Of a stretch of DNA of 64,000 nt, positions 22,173 to 31,169 are shown piece by piece. A program made the translations under genes and the position numbers. Numbering within the stretch: the first letter of the stretch is position 1; each line of letters opens with the position of its first letter. The notes beneath the pieces were generated by a model. It did not search any database. It was not told where the DNA came from and saw only the letters and a list, made by a program, of their open reading frames with translations. This stretch comes from Pelobates cultripes (lineage: Eukaryota; Chordata; Amphibia; Anura; Pelobatidae). The stretch is taken from positions 86,589,851-86,653,850 of the forward strand of contig OW240916.1 in NCBI GenBank assembly GCA_933207985.1, written 5' to 3'.

Positions 22173-23881
22173 TGTGACGGACCTCCTGGCACCCCAATTG
22201 GGTGCCTCCGCCAATAGATGCTCCTAGTGCTCACCGATGACTCCAAGCACTCCACTAGATACCTTCAGCACCGTAGATCCCACAAACCGCCGCAGCTGGT
22301 TGGGGTCTCGTCGTTCTCCACCCACCCTGGACCCAAGACCAGCATCCAGCTTCCAGTGGGTGAACCTCTCCTACTCCAGAGAGTATAGCAGGAACAGCTC
22401 TTATAAGAGCTAGTGATTAGAACCCACGGGAGTATTATGAGTATAGCAATCCCCAAAATGAATATAGCTGTCCCCTCCACACATGAGACGAGGCTCTATG
22501 TTGAGGGTGAAGAGGAACTGATTTTAATGGTGGCACACTTGGCCTTATACGACAATCCCCAAGCAAGGGCTACGCCCACATGGACCTTGTGGGGAACTGA
22601 GTTACAATATTCACAGACCAATAATAACAGTGTTACAATGCATGATACTCCGACACATAGCATACAATCCCTCACCTCTGCCTTGGAGATAATTAAGTCA
22701 GATACTGTATTAACCCAATTATCTCCAGGCAGAAAAAAACACACATTTCTATAAAAAACCCCAAAACACATAATATTCCCACAAATATTATATCCCCCGA
22801 TATCCCTGATCTGGGTGACCAACATATCCAAAAATCACCCAGATCAGTTCAGGGGTTCAGGAATTCTTTGGAAGTCATTTATTTGACCAACCGCAGGCAT
22901 AGTCCCATGCCCTAAACAGTTCCAGAGAATCAGGGCTTTCAGTCGGTCTAGTTGGGTAGTTTGAAAACTAACAAACTATCAAACAGAGTCAGTAGTCTTA
23001 ACATGTATAGCTTGGAGGAAAGACGAAACAGGGGGATATGATAGAAACATTTAAATACATAAAGGGAATCAACACAGTAAAGGAGGAGACTATATTTAAA
23101 AGAAGAAAAACTACCACAACAAGAGGACATAGTCTTAAATTAGAGGGGCAAAGGTTTAAAAATAATATCAGGAAGTATTACTTTACTGAGAGGGTAGTGG
23201 ATGCATGGAATAGCATTCCAGCTGAAGTGGTAGAGGTTAACACAGTAAAGGAGTTTAAGCATGCATGGGATAGGCATAAGGCTATCCTAACTATAAGATA
23301 AGGCCAGGGACTAATGAAAGTATTTAGAAAATTGGGCAGACTAGATGGGCCGAATGGTTCTTATCTGCCGTCACATTCTATGTTTCTATGTCTTACCTTG
23401 GAGCTTGTTCCCCTCATCCAGACGAATGATCTCACCGAACAGTGCCCTTCTAAGTTGAATAGAATCGAACGCAGGCGATGATGGAAGTCCAGCGGTGTTC
23501 GGGAGTTTCTGTATCCGATTTTAGTTCCATGAGATTCATGCCCAAACAACGCTGCCTGCGTTCATGCGAACAAGATGGCCACCACCTTGTGGTTGTCCAT
23601 AGGAATTGCAGCCATCCAGACGAACAACTGGAACACTGCGGTGAGAAATGTTCCAAGTTGTTAATAGGTGTTAACAAGCTCCAGGGTGGTCTCTGGTTCG
23701 TGCGGTTGTTCGGTAATTCGAAGTGCTGCTTCGAAAGTTCGAAGTGTGGCCATATAAGTCCAAAAAGGCACACACAGTGGTTTTAATTAGGGTTTAACAT
23801 AGGGGCCATAGTCACAGAGTAGGAGGCTGGCAAACAGACTCCTCCAAAAACCAGTGGCGAGGTTACTTTCGCCACTGTCAC
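22173..23881 (-). mobile_element. Antisense solo LTR with a nested repeat
   Basis: On the minus strand its end matches the LTR of the 28578-31981 element (GAGCATCTATTGGCGGAGG, then GTCCGTCACA against CTCCGTTACA), and its start matches too (CGCCACTGG, GCCAGCCTCCT, CTGTGACTATG). It splits the old Tc1 at AAGTCAC/AAA. GTCAC at 22168-22172 and 23877-23881 is the likely target duplication, slightly collapsed with the LTR edge. The LINE-like repeat at 22987-23397 interrupts it. Confidence 0.7.
22987..23397 (+). mobile_element. Non-LTR 3' fragment, copy 1 (TGGGCCGAATGGTTCTTATC family)
   Basis: It encodes an in-frame C-terminal reverse-transcriptase-like segment: RGDMIETFKYIKGINTVKEE, TTTTRGHSLKLEGQRF and ERVVDAWNSIPAEVV. 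It ends in CCGTCACATTCTATGTTTC TATG. A second copy, with a small internal change, is at 59078-59425. The motif RVV(D)xWNxLPxxVV is typical of the C-terminus of several LINE polymerases. Confidence 0.75.
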
Positions 23882-23886
23882 AAATA

Positions 23887-24832
23887 CAGTTGTGCTCAAA
23901 TGTTTGCATACCCTGGGAGAAATTGTGAAATTTTGGCATCAATTTTGAAACTATGATAACAAAAATCACCCAAATGGCCCTGATCAAAATTTTTACCCTT
24001 GTTTAGGCTTGTTACAGTCACACAAGGTTACACACATGTTAAAATGGCAATTAAAGGTCAATGAGCTTGTTAGCTCTCACATGGATGCACTGAACAGGTT
24101 AGATACTGAGCCATGGGAAGCAGAAAAAAAATGTCAAATGACCTGCATAACAAGGTAATGGCACTATATAAAATGGAAAATAAGATATCCAAAGCCTTGA
24201 AAATGCCAGTCAGTACTGTCCAATCACTTATTAAGAAATGGAAAATTCTGTGATCTCTTGATACCAAACGAAGGTAAGGTAGACCAAGAAAGATTTCAGC
24301 CACAACTGGCAGAAGAATTGCTAGGGATAAAAAGAAAAAACTCACTGGTAACCTCAGGAGAAATACAGGCTTCTCTGGAAAAAAATGAGCTGCATGGTCG
24401 AGTTGCCAGAAAGAAGCCTTTTGTGCGCCAATGCCACAAAAAATCCCGGTTACAATATGCCGACAACACCTTGACACGCCTCACAGCTTATGGCACACTG
24501 CAATTTAGAGTAACCAGATTTAAAATAGAGCTTTATGGTCACAACCATAAGCGCTATGTTTGGAGAGGAGTCAGCAAGGCCTATAGTGAAAAGAATACCC
24601 TCCCCCCGTGAAGCATGGTGGTGGCTCACTGACATTTTGGGGGATGCGCTCTAAAGGAACAGGGGTCATTTCATTTTGTTTCCTTGTTGCCATGTTTTGT
24701 TTTAGCATTGTGCTTTCTTTATAACCTACCGTTAAATATGAATCCTGGAAGAAATAAAAGCAATGTGTTTTTGTCTGCTCTGTTCATATATTGCCAATTC
24801 TCCAAGGGTATGCAAATGTTTGAGCACAAATG
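23887..24832 (+). mobile_element. Second Tc1-like transposon, internally deleted
   Basis: TA flanks at 23885-23886 and 24833-24834; terminal inverted repeats CAGTTGTGCTCAAATGTTTG and CAAATGTTTGAGCACAAATG. It is 946 bases against about 1.6 kb for a complete element. The remaining transposase sequence includes ARKKPFVRQCHKKSRLQYA and FKIELYGHNHKRYVWRG, which correspond to the region around the first catalytic acid. The catalytic C-terminus is deleted, and the frame has stops. Confidence 0.85.
24258..24611 (+). pseudogene. Tc1-like transposase fragment
   Basis: An open frame of 117 codons covers the middle of a transposase (RKKPFVRQCHKKSRLQYADN, then FKIELYGHNHKRYVWRGVSK). The SDE motif expected before KIELYG is missing (RVTRFKIELYG instead), and the DDE C-terminus is absent. 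It is non-functional. Confidence 0.7.
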
Positions 24833-25157
24833 TACACCTAATAAAGCATCTAAATATCTGCATACTTGTCTAGCTTCAACTATGATGAGCCTTCATCATA
24901 ATGTAACAATAAGAATTGACAATAATTGAAATCATGGGAGAACTGCATGGCAGAAGTAAGAGAAACAGTGCTTGTCTATTTTTTGCAAAATAAAAAACGA
25001 TACTGCTCTATACCAGAATTCTGAAGGTAAACTATAAAAAGCAGAGAAAATAGGAAGCGAAGAAAGAGGGAAATACACTCTTATAGGGGTTAACCCTTAC
25101 TGGACTACAGCAGTAGTAAGACAAAAGGAGAGAAAAAAGGTGAGTGCCCTCAAATTA

Positions 25158-25861
25158 AAATGTAACTTTTAATACTAAATACGTTAAAACAGTTAGTACG
25201 ATGTAACCAAAATAATTAACAAAAATACAATATTCATAAGCTCGTAATAATAGATGGAAAATACAATACTGAAGGAACAATTGATTTCCTAAAAATAAAT
25301 ACCAGTAAATTGATAGAGGAGGTCCTGTTCAGAAGTTTTCAGGATAAATCTCCAAATTATATGCAAGAAAACCAAGCAGGTTTTCTTAAGCATTGAAGTA
25401 TGTACATCAATATGGTAACATAAAAGGAAAGAAAAAGTCCATAAAGTAGAACTTGCTACATAGAGTGGTGTAACAAGATGAGGTTCTGGAGGTCTTGAAT
25501 GATGAAAAAGCCTAGATACATTAGTAGCTTTTGTGTAAAGATCATAATGTTAACCCCATGGAACCCCATTCATAGTGCTTGTTAGATCCAAACAAAAGGC
25601 ACTAAAGAGAATATAGTGATATGAGACAAATTGTTCTTCACTATATGAATAACTCCTGCAGTGGGAATAGAGATCACTGCCAAATTTGATAAAGAATATG
25701 TGCTCAGTGGACCCCCCACTATATAGCTGGAGTAGGGCTGAATATCGATATATAAAATTTGGAGTCTAATAACCATCAAAACAGACGCCAATACTATAGT
25801 TTGTGAGGGTATAACGATAGAGCCCTTTCCCCTGACGCGCGCGTTTCGCCCACAGCTCATC
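25158..25861 (-). repeat. Left arm of 704-base inverted repeat
   Basis: It is the reverse complement of 25868-26571. Both arms encode the same 92-codon frame reading outward from the centre; because the frame is merely mirrored, it is not evidence of a gene. Confidence 0.92.
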
Positions 25862-25868
25862 AGAAGGG
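25829..25868 (-). ncRNA. Hammerhead ribozyme, complete core
   Basis: Read on the minus strand: CTGATGA (25857-25863), stem II GC-TGTGG-GC, GAAA, the self-complementary stem III ACGCGCGCGT, and the cleavage triplet GTC (25834-25836). Stem I forms from CCCTT before CTGATGA and AGGGG after GTC, five pairs including one G-U. All invariant core bases are present. A minimal palindromic stem III suggests activity as a dimer, as described for Penelope-like and retrozyme hammerheads. The mirror copy on the + strand (25868-25896) lacks the C and U of CUGAUGA, which are replaced by loop bases, so it should be inactive. Confidence 0.75.
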
Positions 25869-26571
25869 ATGAGCTGTGGGCGAAACGCGCGCGTCAGGGG
25901 AAAGGGCTCTATCGTTATACCCTCACAAACTATAGTATTGGCGTCTGTTTTGATGGTTATTAGACTCCAAATTTTATATATCGATATTCAGCCCTACTCC
26001 AGCTATATAGTGGGGGGTCCACTGAGCACATATTCTTTATCAAATTTGGCAGTGATCTCTATTCCCACTGCAGGAGTTATTCATATAGTGAAGAACAATT
26101 TGTCTCATATCACTATATTCTCTTTAGTGCCTTTTGTTTGGATCTAACAAGCACTATGAATGGGGTTCCATGGGGTTAACATTATGATCTTTACACAAAA
26201 GCTACTAATGTATCTAGGCTTTTTCATCATTCAAGACCTCCAGAACCTCATCTTGTTACACCACTCTATGTAGCAAGTTCTACTTTATGGACTTTTTCTT
26301 TCCTTTTATGTTACCATATTGATGTACATACTTCAATGCTTAAGAAAACCTGCTTGGTTTTCTTGCATATAATTTGGAGATTTATCCTGAAAACTTCTGA
26401 ACAGGACCTCCTCTATCAATTTACTGGTATTTATTTTTAGGAAATCAATTGTTCCTTCAGTATTGTATTTTCCATCTATTATTACGAGCTTATGAATATT
26501 GTATTTTTGTTAATTATTTTGGTTACATCGTACTAACTGTTTTAACGTATTTAGTATTAAAAGTTACATTT
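25868..26571 (+). repeat. Right arm of 704-base inverted repeat
   Basis: It mirrors the left arm. Its last base is directly followed by the right 14 base target duplication. Confidence 0.92.
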
Positions 26572-26677
26572 CAGAATTCTGAAGGGAAATGTTTAGTCAT
26601 CAGGTAATTTTATGAAGCTGAAAAATAAATGCTTTAAAATGAAGAAAAACACGTGGACTGACTCAAAAGAAACAGTT

Positions 26678-27167
26678 TTAAAGGGGTCCTATTGTGCCAG
26701 GATAACAAAGCCGTTTTCCTGGCACTATAGGTTTAAAAGGTGCCCCCATCCCCACCCGATGGGCTGAAGGGGTTAAAACCCATTTAACCACTTACCTGAA
26801 TCCAGCAGCGATGTCCCTCGGTGCTGGGCCAGGCTCCGCCCACACTCATCCCCTGCCGGCTGATGTCAATGGCTACGCTCGCATTAGAATTTCTCTATAG
26901 TAAAGCATTAATCAGTGCTTTCCTATGGGGAAAATCTGACGCTGGAGGTCCTCATGCAAAGCATGAGGACCTCCAGCGTCAAATAACAGACCAAAGGTCT
27001 GTGTCGATTTCGACAGCCACTGTGGGCAGACCTAGAGCTACAATGTAAACATTGAAGTTCTCTGGAACTGCAATGTTTTACATTGCAGCACTAAGTAAAA
27101 TAGGGGCACAGCACCCAGACGACTTCAATTAGCTGAAGTGGTCTGGGTGCCTACAGTGTCCCTTTAA
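26678..27167. mobile_element. T2-type MITE inserted in the old Tc1
   Basis: TTAA flanks at 26678-26681 and 27164-27167; ends TTAAAGGGGTCCTATTG and CTACAGTGTCCCTTTAA. It splits the Tc1 sequence AGAAACAGTTTTAAGGTTTTAGAG precisely at TTAA. It contains the hairpin at 26937-26981 and the GACTTCAATTAGCTGAAGTG hairpin shared with other copies. Confidence 0.9.
26937..26981. repeat. Perfect 21-bp hairpin with 3-base loop
   Basis: GACGCTGGAGGTCCTCATGC, loop AAA, then the exact complement. It lies inside the T2 MITE. Confidence 0.9.
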
Positions 27168-27425
27168 GGTTTTAGAGCAGTCTAATCAAAGTTCTGATTT
27201 GAACACCATTGCTGTGGCAGGACCTTAAAGGAGCAGTTCATGCTTGAAAATCCATAAATGTCAGTGAATGTCAACAATTCTGCTAGCCAGAGTGGTCCAA
27301 ATTTCTTCAACAGTGATATGGACCCATCTCCAATTATATTAGGCACTTTATAGCAGTTATTGCTACTAAAGATGATACAAATAGTTATTAAATTGGGGGG
27401 AGGGTATTACTTTTTTTTTTTTTTT

Positions 27426-28440
27426 AATAAAGGCCCAGCTGGTGTGGTTTTATAAACAAAATTAACTTTCACAACCTGAATTTTTGCACCTGATCCATAA
27501 AATCAACCACAAATTTAGATCTTTGCTTATGTGTCAATATACCCACAAATATAGATTATGGACCAATAACTTTTTCAATACATTCTTAGATTGTTCATTA
27601 ACCAACATGAGTAAACAACTACACAAGGTTACAAGTGGTTTGAGATATGCCTAATGAGACACAGAAGAAGAATAAGTTTGGTGGCCACTAAAGAGACCAA
27701 AGTTTAGGCTTAAGGTCCTTAGTTTATTGGCACCTACAAATATCGAGGGATGGATAACCTATCCTACAGTTCTTCAGTTCTGTTTACACTGCAACTCCCA
27801 TTATCCTTGTAAGATAAGCAGGGGCACCAAATATTCTAAATAATTCTTACATATGTTTCTGTTGTGAATTATATTGTATAATTCAATTTACCTTTTCACC
27901 ACCAAATTCTTAGTAAATCTTTCAGTAAAGGTGGACATCTGATATGAGGAAATTTACAAGTATTTATTGAAACACAAGTTTTCTTTTCCGAATTTCTTAA
28001 AATGAACACATTGCCTTTTAATGAGTATGTTCGCTTTTTAACTTTGTGTTGGTCAACAGAATACTACACACTAGAGAGTATGTAGAGTTTAGAGTTTTGA
28101 CAAATAGCTCTTTTGAGAAGGGTACTTTCAACTCGTTTTGTTGACATTGTTCTGCCAATTAATGATATGTTGTAAAATTACAAAGCAGTACTAAATATTT
28201 TGGCACTAGAAAACTTATGATGCTGATTTTTAAAATATTGATAAAACTAGGAGAATTTTTTTAATAGAAATTTAGAATACCTCCCACTGTCTAAACTCTG
28301 GTGGGACAGTGCCACTTTTGGACCCATGTCCAGCCAACCAAAACATGTAACCCTGGCACTGCCCCCACCTCTTCCAAACGTCATACCTTCTAGTGTAGGG
28401 TTCCCTCTTTCAACTGTTTAAAACAAAATCACACAAAGAA
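27426..28440. other. Unrecognised intronic sequence
   Basis: The first 100 bases may still belong to the old Tc1 long terminal repeat (GGCCCAGCTGGTGTGG). The rest shows no gene or known repeat. Confidence 0.4.
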
Positions 28441-28577
28441 CAGTCTACATGGACATTTCCTGGCAAGAATAAAAATGTCATTCCTAACACGCTGGGGTCC
28501 CTTTCCCTATAGTGTCCCACCCACCCCAGGGGAAAAAGGGCTAAAAACATTTTTACACCTGTTTCTGGTTTGGTCTC

Positions 28578-29566
28578 TGTGACGAAGTGCCCTTCGCCAC
28601 TTGGTCCTGGAGAGGCCTACTTGCCAGCCTCCTCCCCTGTGACTATGACTCTTTCATCTATCTGGCTTTAAAGCCCCTAGTCTACCTTCAGACAGACTAT
28701 TTATGTGGGCTGCTTTATTTATCCTATGTTTTAGTCACCCTGTACCCATTATAGGTGCAGGGTGTGTGTAATGTAATTGCTTATAGTGTGTGTGTGTGTA
28801 CTGTGTAATGTATTGCCTGCTCTCTTGTATTGCTGAGGTTTGCTACCAACTAGGTGGGTTTGGCTATGGAGCTGGTCTAGTGCCCTCTGTTGGTAGCAAC
28901 AGCAATATGCACTACCTGAATTGCAAGACTGGTTCATTTGCATATTCGGGTAGATTTGCATATTGCTAATTCTGCAGGCAGGTGAGATATTTACTGTTAA
29001 ATATTGTCTCCCCCCACCCCTTTAAAAATGTGCCATTGTGTTGTGATAAGTCACTGTGTGTTTCTTGATATGGTTTGACTGTTTGTGATTTTATTGAGGT
29101 TTCACAACAATGTTATTGTGGTGACTGTATTGGCTGGTCCCAAGGGAATAAAGGTTTTGACAGTTCTTCTTGATCCCTCTAAATGTAGCCTTGTCTCGTT
29201 ATTGGAGGGAGCTGTTATAATCACACTGGGGATTGCTATGCTCTGCATGCTCCCCTGAGCTTGAGTCACTTAGCTCTTTTAAGAGCTTGTTCCTGACACG
29301 CTCTATTTGGAGGAGGGGTCTTCACCACACAGTGCTGGATGCTGGAGGTTTGTACAGGGTGGAAGGAAGAGTTCTTTCCCACACAGTCCTGGAGGACAGA
29401 AGCTGATCCAGGGTGGAAGGAAGACGGCGAGACTCCAGTCAAGATACGGCGGTTGCGGAGTCTGCGGTGGTTGTGGTGTCTGCTGCAGCGCTTGGAGTCC
29501 TCAGGAGGCGCTAGGAGCATCCATCAACGGAGGGTACTCAGTCGGAGTACAAGGAGCTCCGTTACA
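28578..29566 (+). repeat. 5' LTR
   Basis: 989 bases, TG...CA ends. AATAAA occurs at about 29147 in GGGAATAAAGG, the probable polyadenylation signal. A short GT run lies near 28785. Related diverged LTRs are at 22173-23881 and 59443-60358 in the opposite orientation. Confidence 0.93.
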
Positions 29567-29687
29567 TTGGTGGCATCGGTGGGATTGCGTCCTAGTGCGG
29601 GGAGAAGCAGCTCGGAGACACTGGTATCGTAGGAGAGGTTATTGAGGGCAACGCTAGCCACTGTGCAGCGTCCCTAACTACAGCAGC

Positions 29688-31169
29688 ATGGAGCAGGGAT
29701 GGATAGAGCCCTGCGAAGAGCACCTCAACATGATACGTCGCTACGAGGACGACGCTTACATTGAGGAGGTAAAGAGGCGGTTGGTCTGCTATGGCCCAGA
29801 CCTTTCGAACGAGGTGGTCCAACAAGTAATGCGCCAGTTGAGTGCTGAGAACAGTGTGGCAATGGCCTTTGAGCGACAACTGTGGAGGCTGAGGATATGG
29901 ACACCTAGTCTCCAGCGGCAGTGCAAGTTACAGGGAGCCGAAGGTGTCGTCCTTCCTCCCCAGCGGCAGTTCAAGTTACAGGGAGCCGAAGGTGTCGTCC
30001 TTCCTCCCCAGCGGCAGTGCGAATTCCAGGGGGCCGAAGGTGTCGTCCTTCCCCCCCAGCAGCAGTGTGTCCTACAGGGAGCAGAGACAGTTGGTCTCTC
30101 TCTCCAGCAGCAGGACAATGTTATGGGAGTGGAGACAGGCGGTCTCCCTCTCCAGCGGCAGCCTGTGTTTCAGGGAGAGGAGCCCAGCACCCTATCTCCC
30201 CAGCGGCAGCTTACCCTACCAAGGGAAGACACCAATCTCCCAGATGGCGCAGATGGGACCGTGGTCTCTGTGCCTGACCTACAGGGATGCTGGACAGCCT
30301 GTCCAGATCCCCAACTACGCTCACAGGGACAACAGGAAGAGGGGGTAAGTACGAATTCCCCTCCCCAGCTAACTCCTAACTTGGCCCCAGGGTTAACAGA
30401 GGAGATGTTAACCCCCACTGACTCCCATGTTCCCCTGGCTACTGAGCCGGACTATGTTCCCAGCACCCCAGCGGAAGAGCTGGCAGCTGGGCAGAGTGCA
30501 GTCGGCCTCTGCCCTCCCTTTGTCCCTTGTCCAGAGCCTGATGTCCTGCAGGCTATACCAGCGGAAGAGCTGGCAGCTGGGCAGAGTGCAGTCGGCCTCT
30601 GCCCTCCCTTTGTCCCTTGTCCAGAGCCTGATGTCCTGCAGGCTATACCAGCAGAAGAGCTGGCATCAGGGCAGACCGCCGCTGGCCTCTGCCCTACCGA
30701 TCCCCTTGTCACAGGACTGGCCTGCACCCCCCTCCTCCCAGCAGAAGCGCTGGCATCAGGGCAGAGCGCCGCTGGCCTCTGCCCCTCAAGTCCCCACAGC
30801 GTGTTGCCCCATCACCCCAGAGGAATACCCAGGTGCAGTCACTGTTTGCTGTGGGTGGGCTGCTCTAATAACTGTTTGTTGTGGGTGGGCTACTCTGGCA
30901 CTTGCTTATGGTCGGTGGGTGACTCGACTAACTTAGGCACTGACCGACAGAAAGTCAGGTGCCTGGTTAGTCTTCCCCCCGAAGGGGAGATATGTGACGA
31001 AGTGCCCTTCGCCACTTGGTCCTGGAGAGGCCTACTTGCCAGCCTCCTCCCCTGTGACTATGACTCTTTCATCTATCTGGCTTTAAAGCCCCTAGTCTAC
31101 CTTCAGACAGACTATTTATGTGGGCTGCTTTATTTATCCTATGTTTTAGTCACCCTGTACCCATTATAG
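29688..31169 (+). CDS. LTR-element ORF, gag-like or unknown, with in-frame tandem repeats
   Basis: A 493-codon uninterrupted frame that starts 121 bases after the 5' LTR and runs about 59 codons into the 3' LTR. Residues 1-75 are a charged, helical region (EHLNMIRRYEDDAYIEEVKR, then LSNEVVQQVMRQL) that could be a shortened gag N-terminus. Residues 76-187 are seven 16-residue units of the type QRQCKLQGAEGVVLPP. Residues 261-380 are four 30-residue units beginning PAEELAAGQSAVGLCP, the first two identical at the DNA level. I see no zinc knuckle, protease or polymerase motif. The intact frame in a repeat-rich region suggests recent coding selection or simply youth. Function is unknown, and a truncated gag is my best guess. 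Confidence 0.6.
   Translation: MEQGWIEPCEEHLNMIRRYEDDAYIEEVKRRLVCYGPDLSNEVVQQVMRQLSAENSVAMAFERQLWRLRIWTPSLQRQCKLQGAEGVVLPPQRQFKLQGAEGVVLPPQRQCEFQGAEGVVLPPQQQCVLQGAETVGLSLQQQDNVMGVETGGLPLQRQPVFQGEEPSTLSPQRQLTLPREDTNLPDGADGTVVSVPDLQGCWTACPDPQLRSQGQQEEGVSTNSPPQLTPNLAPGLTEEMLTPTDSHVPLATEPDYVPSTPAEELAAGQSAVGLCPPFVPCPEPDVLQAIPAEELAAGQSAVGLCPPFVPCPEPDVLQAIPAEELASGQTAAGLCPTDPLVTGLACTPLLPAEALASGQSAAGLCPSSPHSVLPHHPRGIPRCSHCLLWVGCSNNCLLWVGYSGTCLWSVGDSTNLGTDRQKVRCLVSLPPEGEICDEVPFATWSWRGLLASLLPCDYDSFIYLALKPLVYLQTDYLCGLLYLSYVLVTLYPL
29913..30248 (+). repeat. 48-bp in-frame tandem repeat, seven units
   Basis: The units start CAGCGGCAG or a close variant and are spaced exactly 48 bases apart. The first three are nearly identical and later ones diverge, all keeping the frame. 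Confidence 0.85.
30468..30827 (+). repeat. 90-bp in-frame tandem repeat, four units
   Basis: Units start at 30468, 30558, 30648 and 30738 with CCAGCGGAAGAGCTGGCA or a variant. Units 1 and 2 look identical; 3 and 4 are diverged and differ in their second half. Confidence 0.88.

Larger units (their letters stand above)
25029..26571. mobile_element. Penelope-like (hammerhead-bearing) palindromic insertion
   Basis: The 14 base duplication CAGAATTCTGAAGG flanks it (25015-25028 and 26572-26585). Removing it restores the old Tc1 reading ACCAGAATTCTGAAGGGAAATG. After a 129 base unique left part (25029-25157) come two 704 base arms in head-to-head orientation, 25158-25861 and 25868-26571, around a 6 base loop. 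I found no mismatch between the arms in the parts compared. The inner arm ends carry a hammerhead ribozyme core. Penelope-like retroelements are known to carry hammerheads in their terminal repeats and to form inverted arrangements; assignment to that class is inference. Confidence 0.75.
21750..27425 (+). mobile_element. Old Tc1-like transposon split by four insertions
   Basis: Pieces follow in order along a Tc1-like consensus as I remember it: 21750-22172 (GTGAAAAAGTAATTG, CAGCCAGGCTTGATGACTG, transposase start, GACTCATCTAGGAAGTCAC); 24835-25028 (ATAAGAA, ATGGGAGAACTGCATGGCAG, ACCAGAATTCTGAAGG); 26586-26681 (GAAATGTTTAGTCATCAGG, TCAAAAGAAACAG); 27168-27425 (GGTTTTAGAGCAG, GTGGCAGGACCTTAAA, AGTTCATGCTTGAAAA, GGGTATTACTTT). 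The breaks coincide exactly with the LTR, the Tc1 at 23887, the palindrome and the T2 MITE. The transposase is full of stops and frameshifts; the third catalytic acid region reads LNTIAVAG. Outer ends are approximate. Confidence 0.8.

Noticed and set aside
25582..26147. Two identical 92-residue open frames on opposite strands (25582-25860 and 25869-26147)
   Set aside because: They are mirror images produced by the palindrome. The translation has no recognised motif and spans the hammerhead region, so it is not evidence of a gene.
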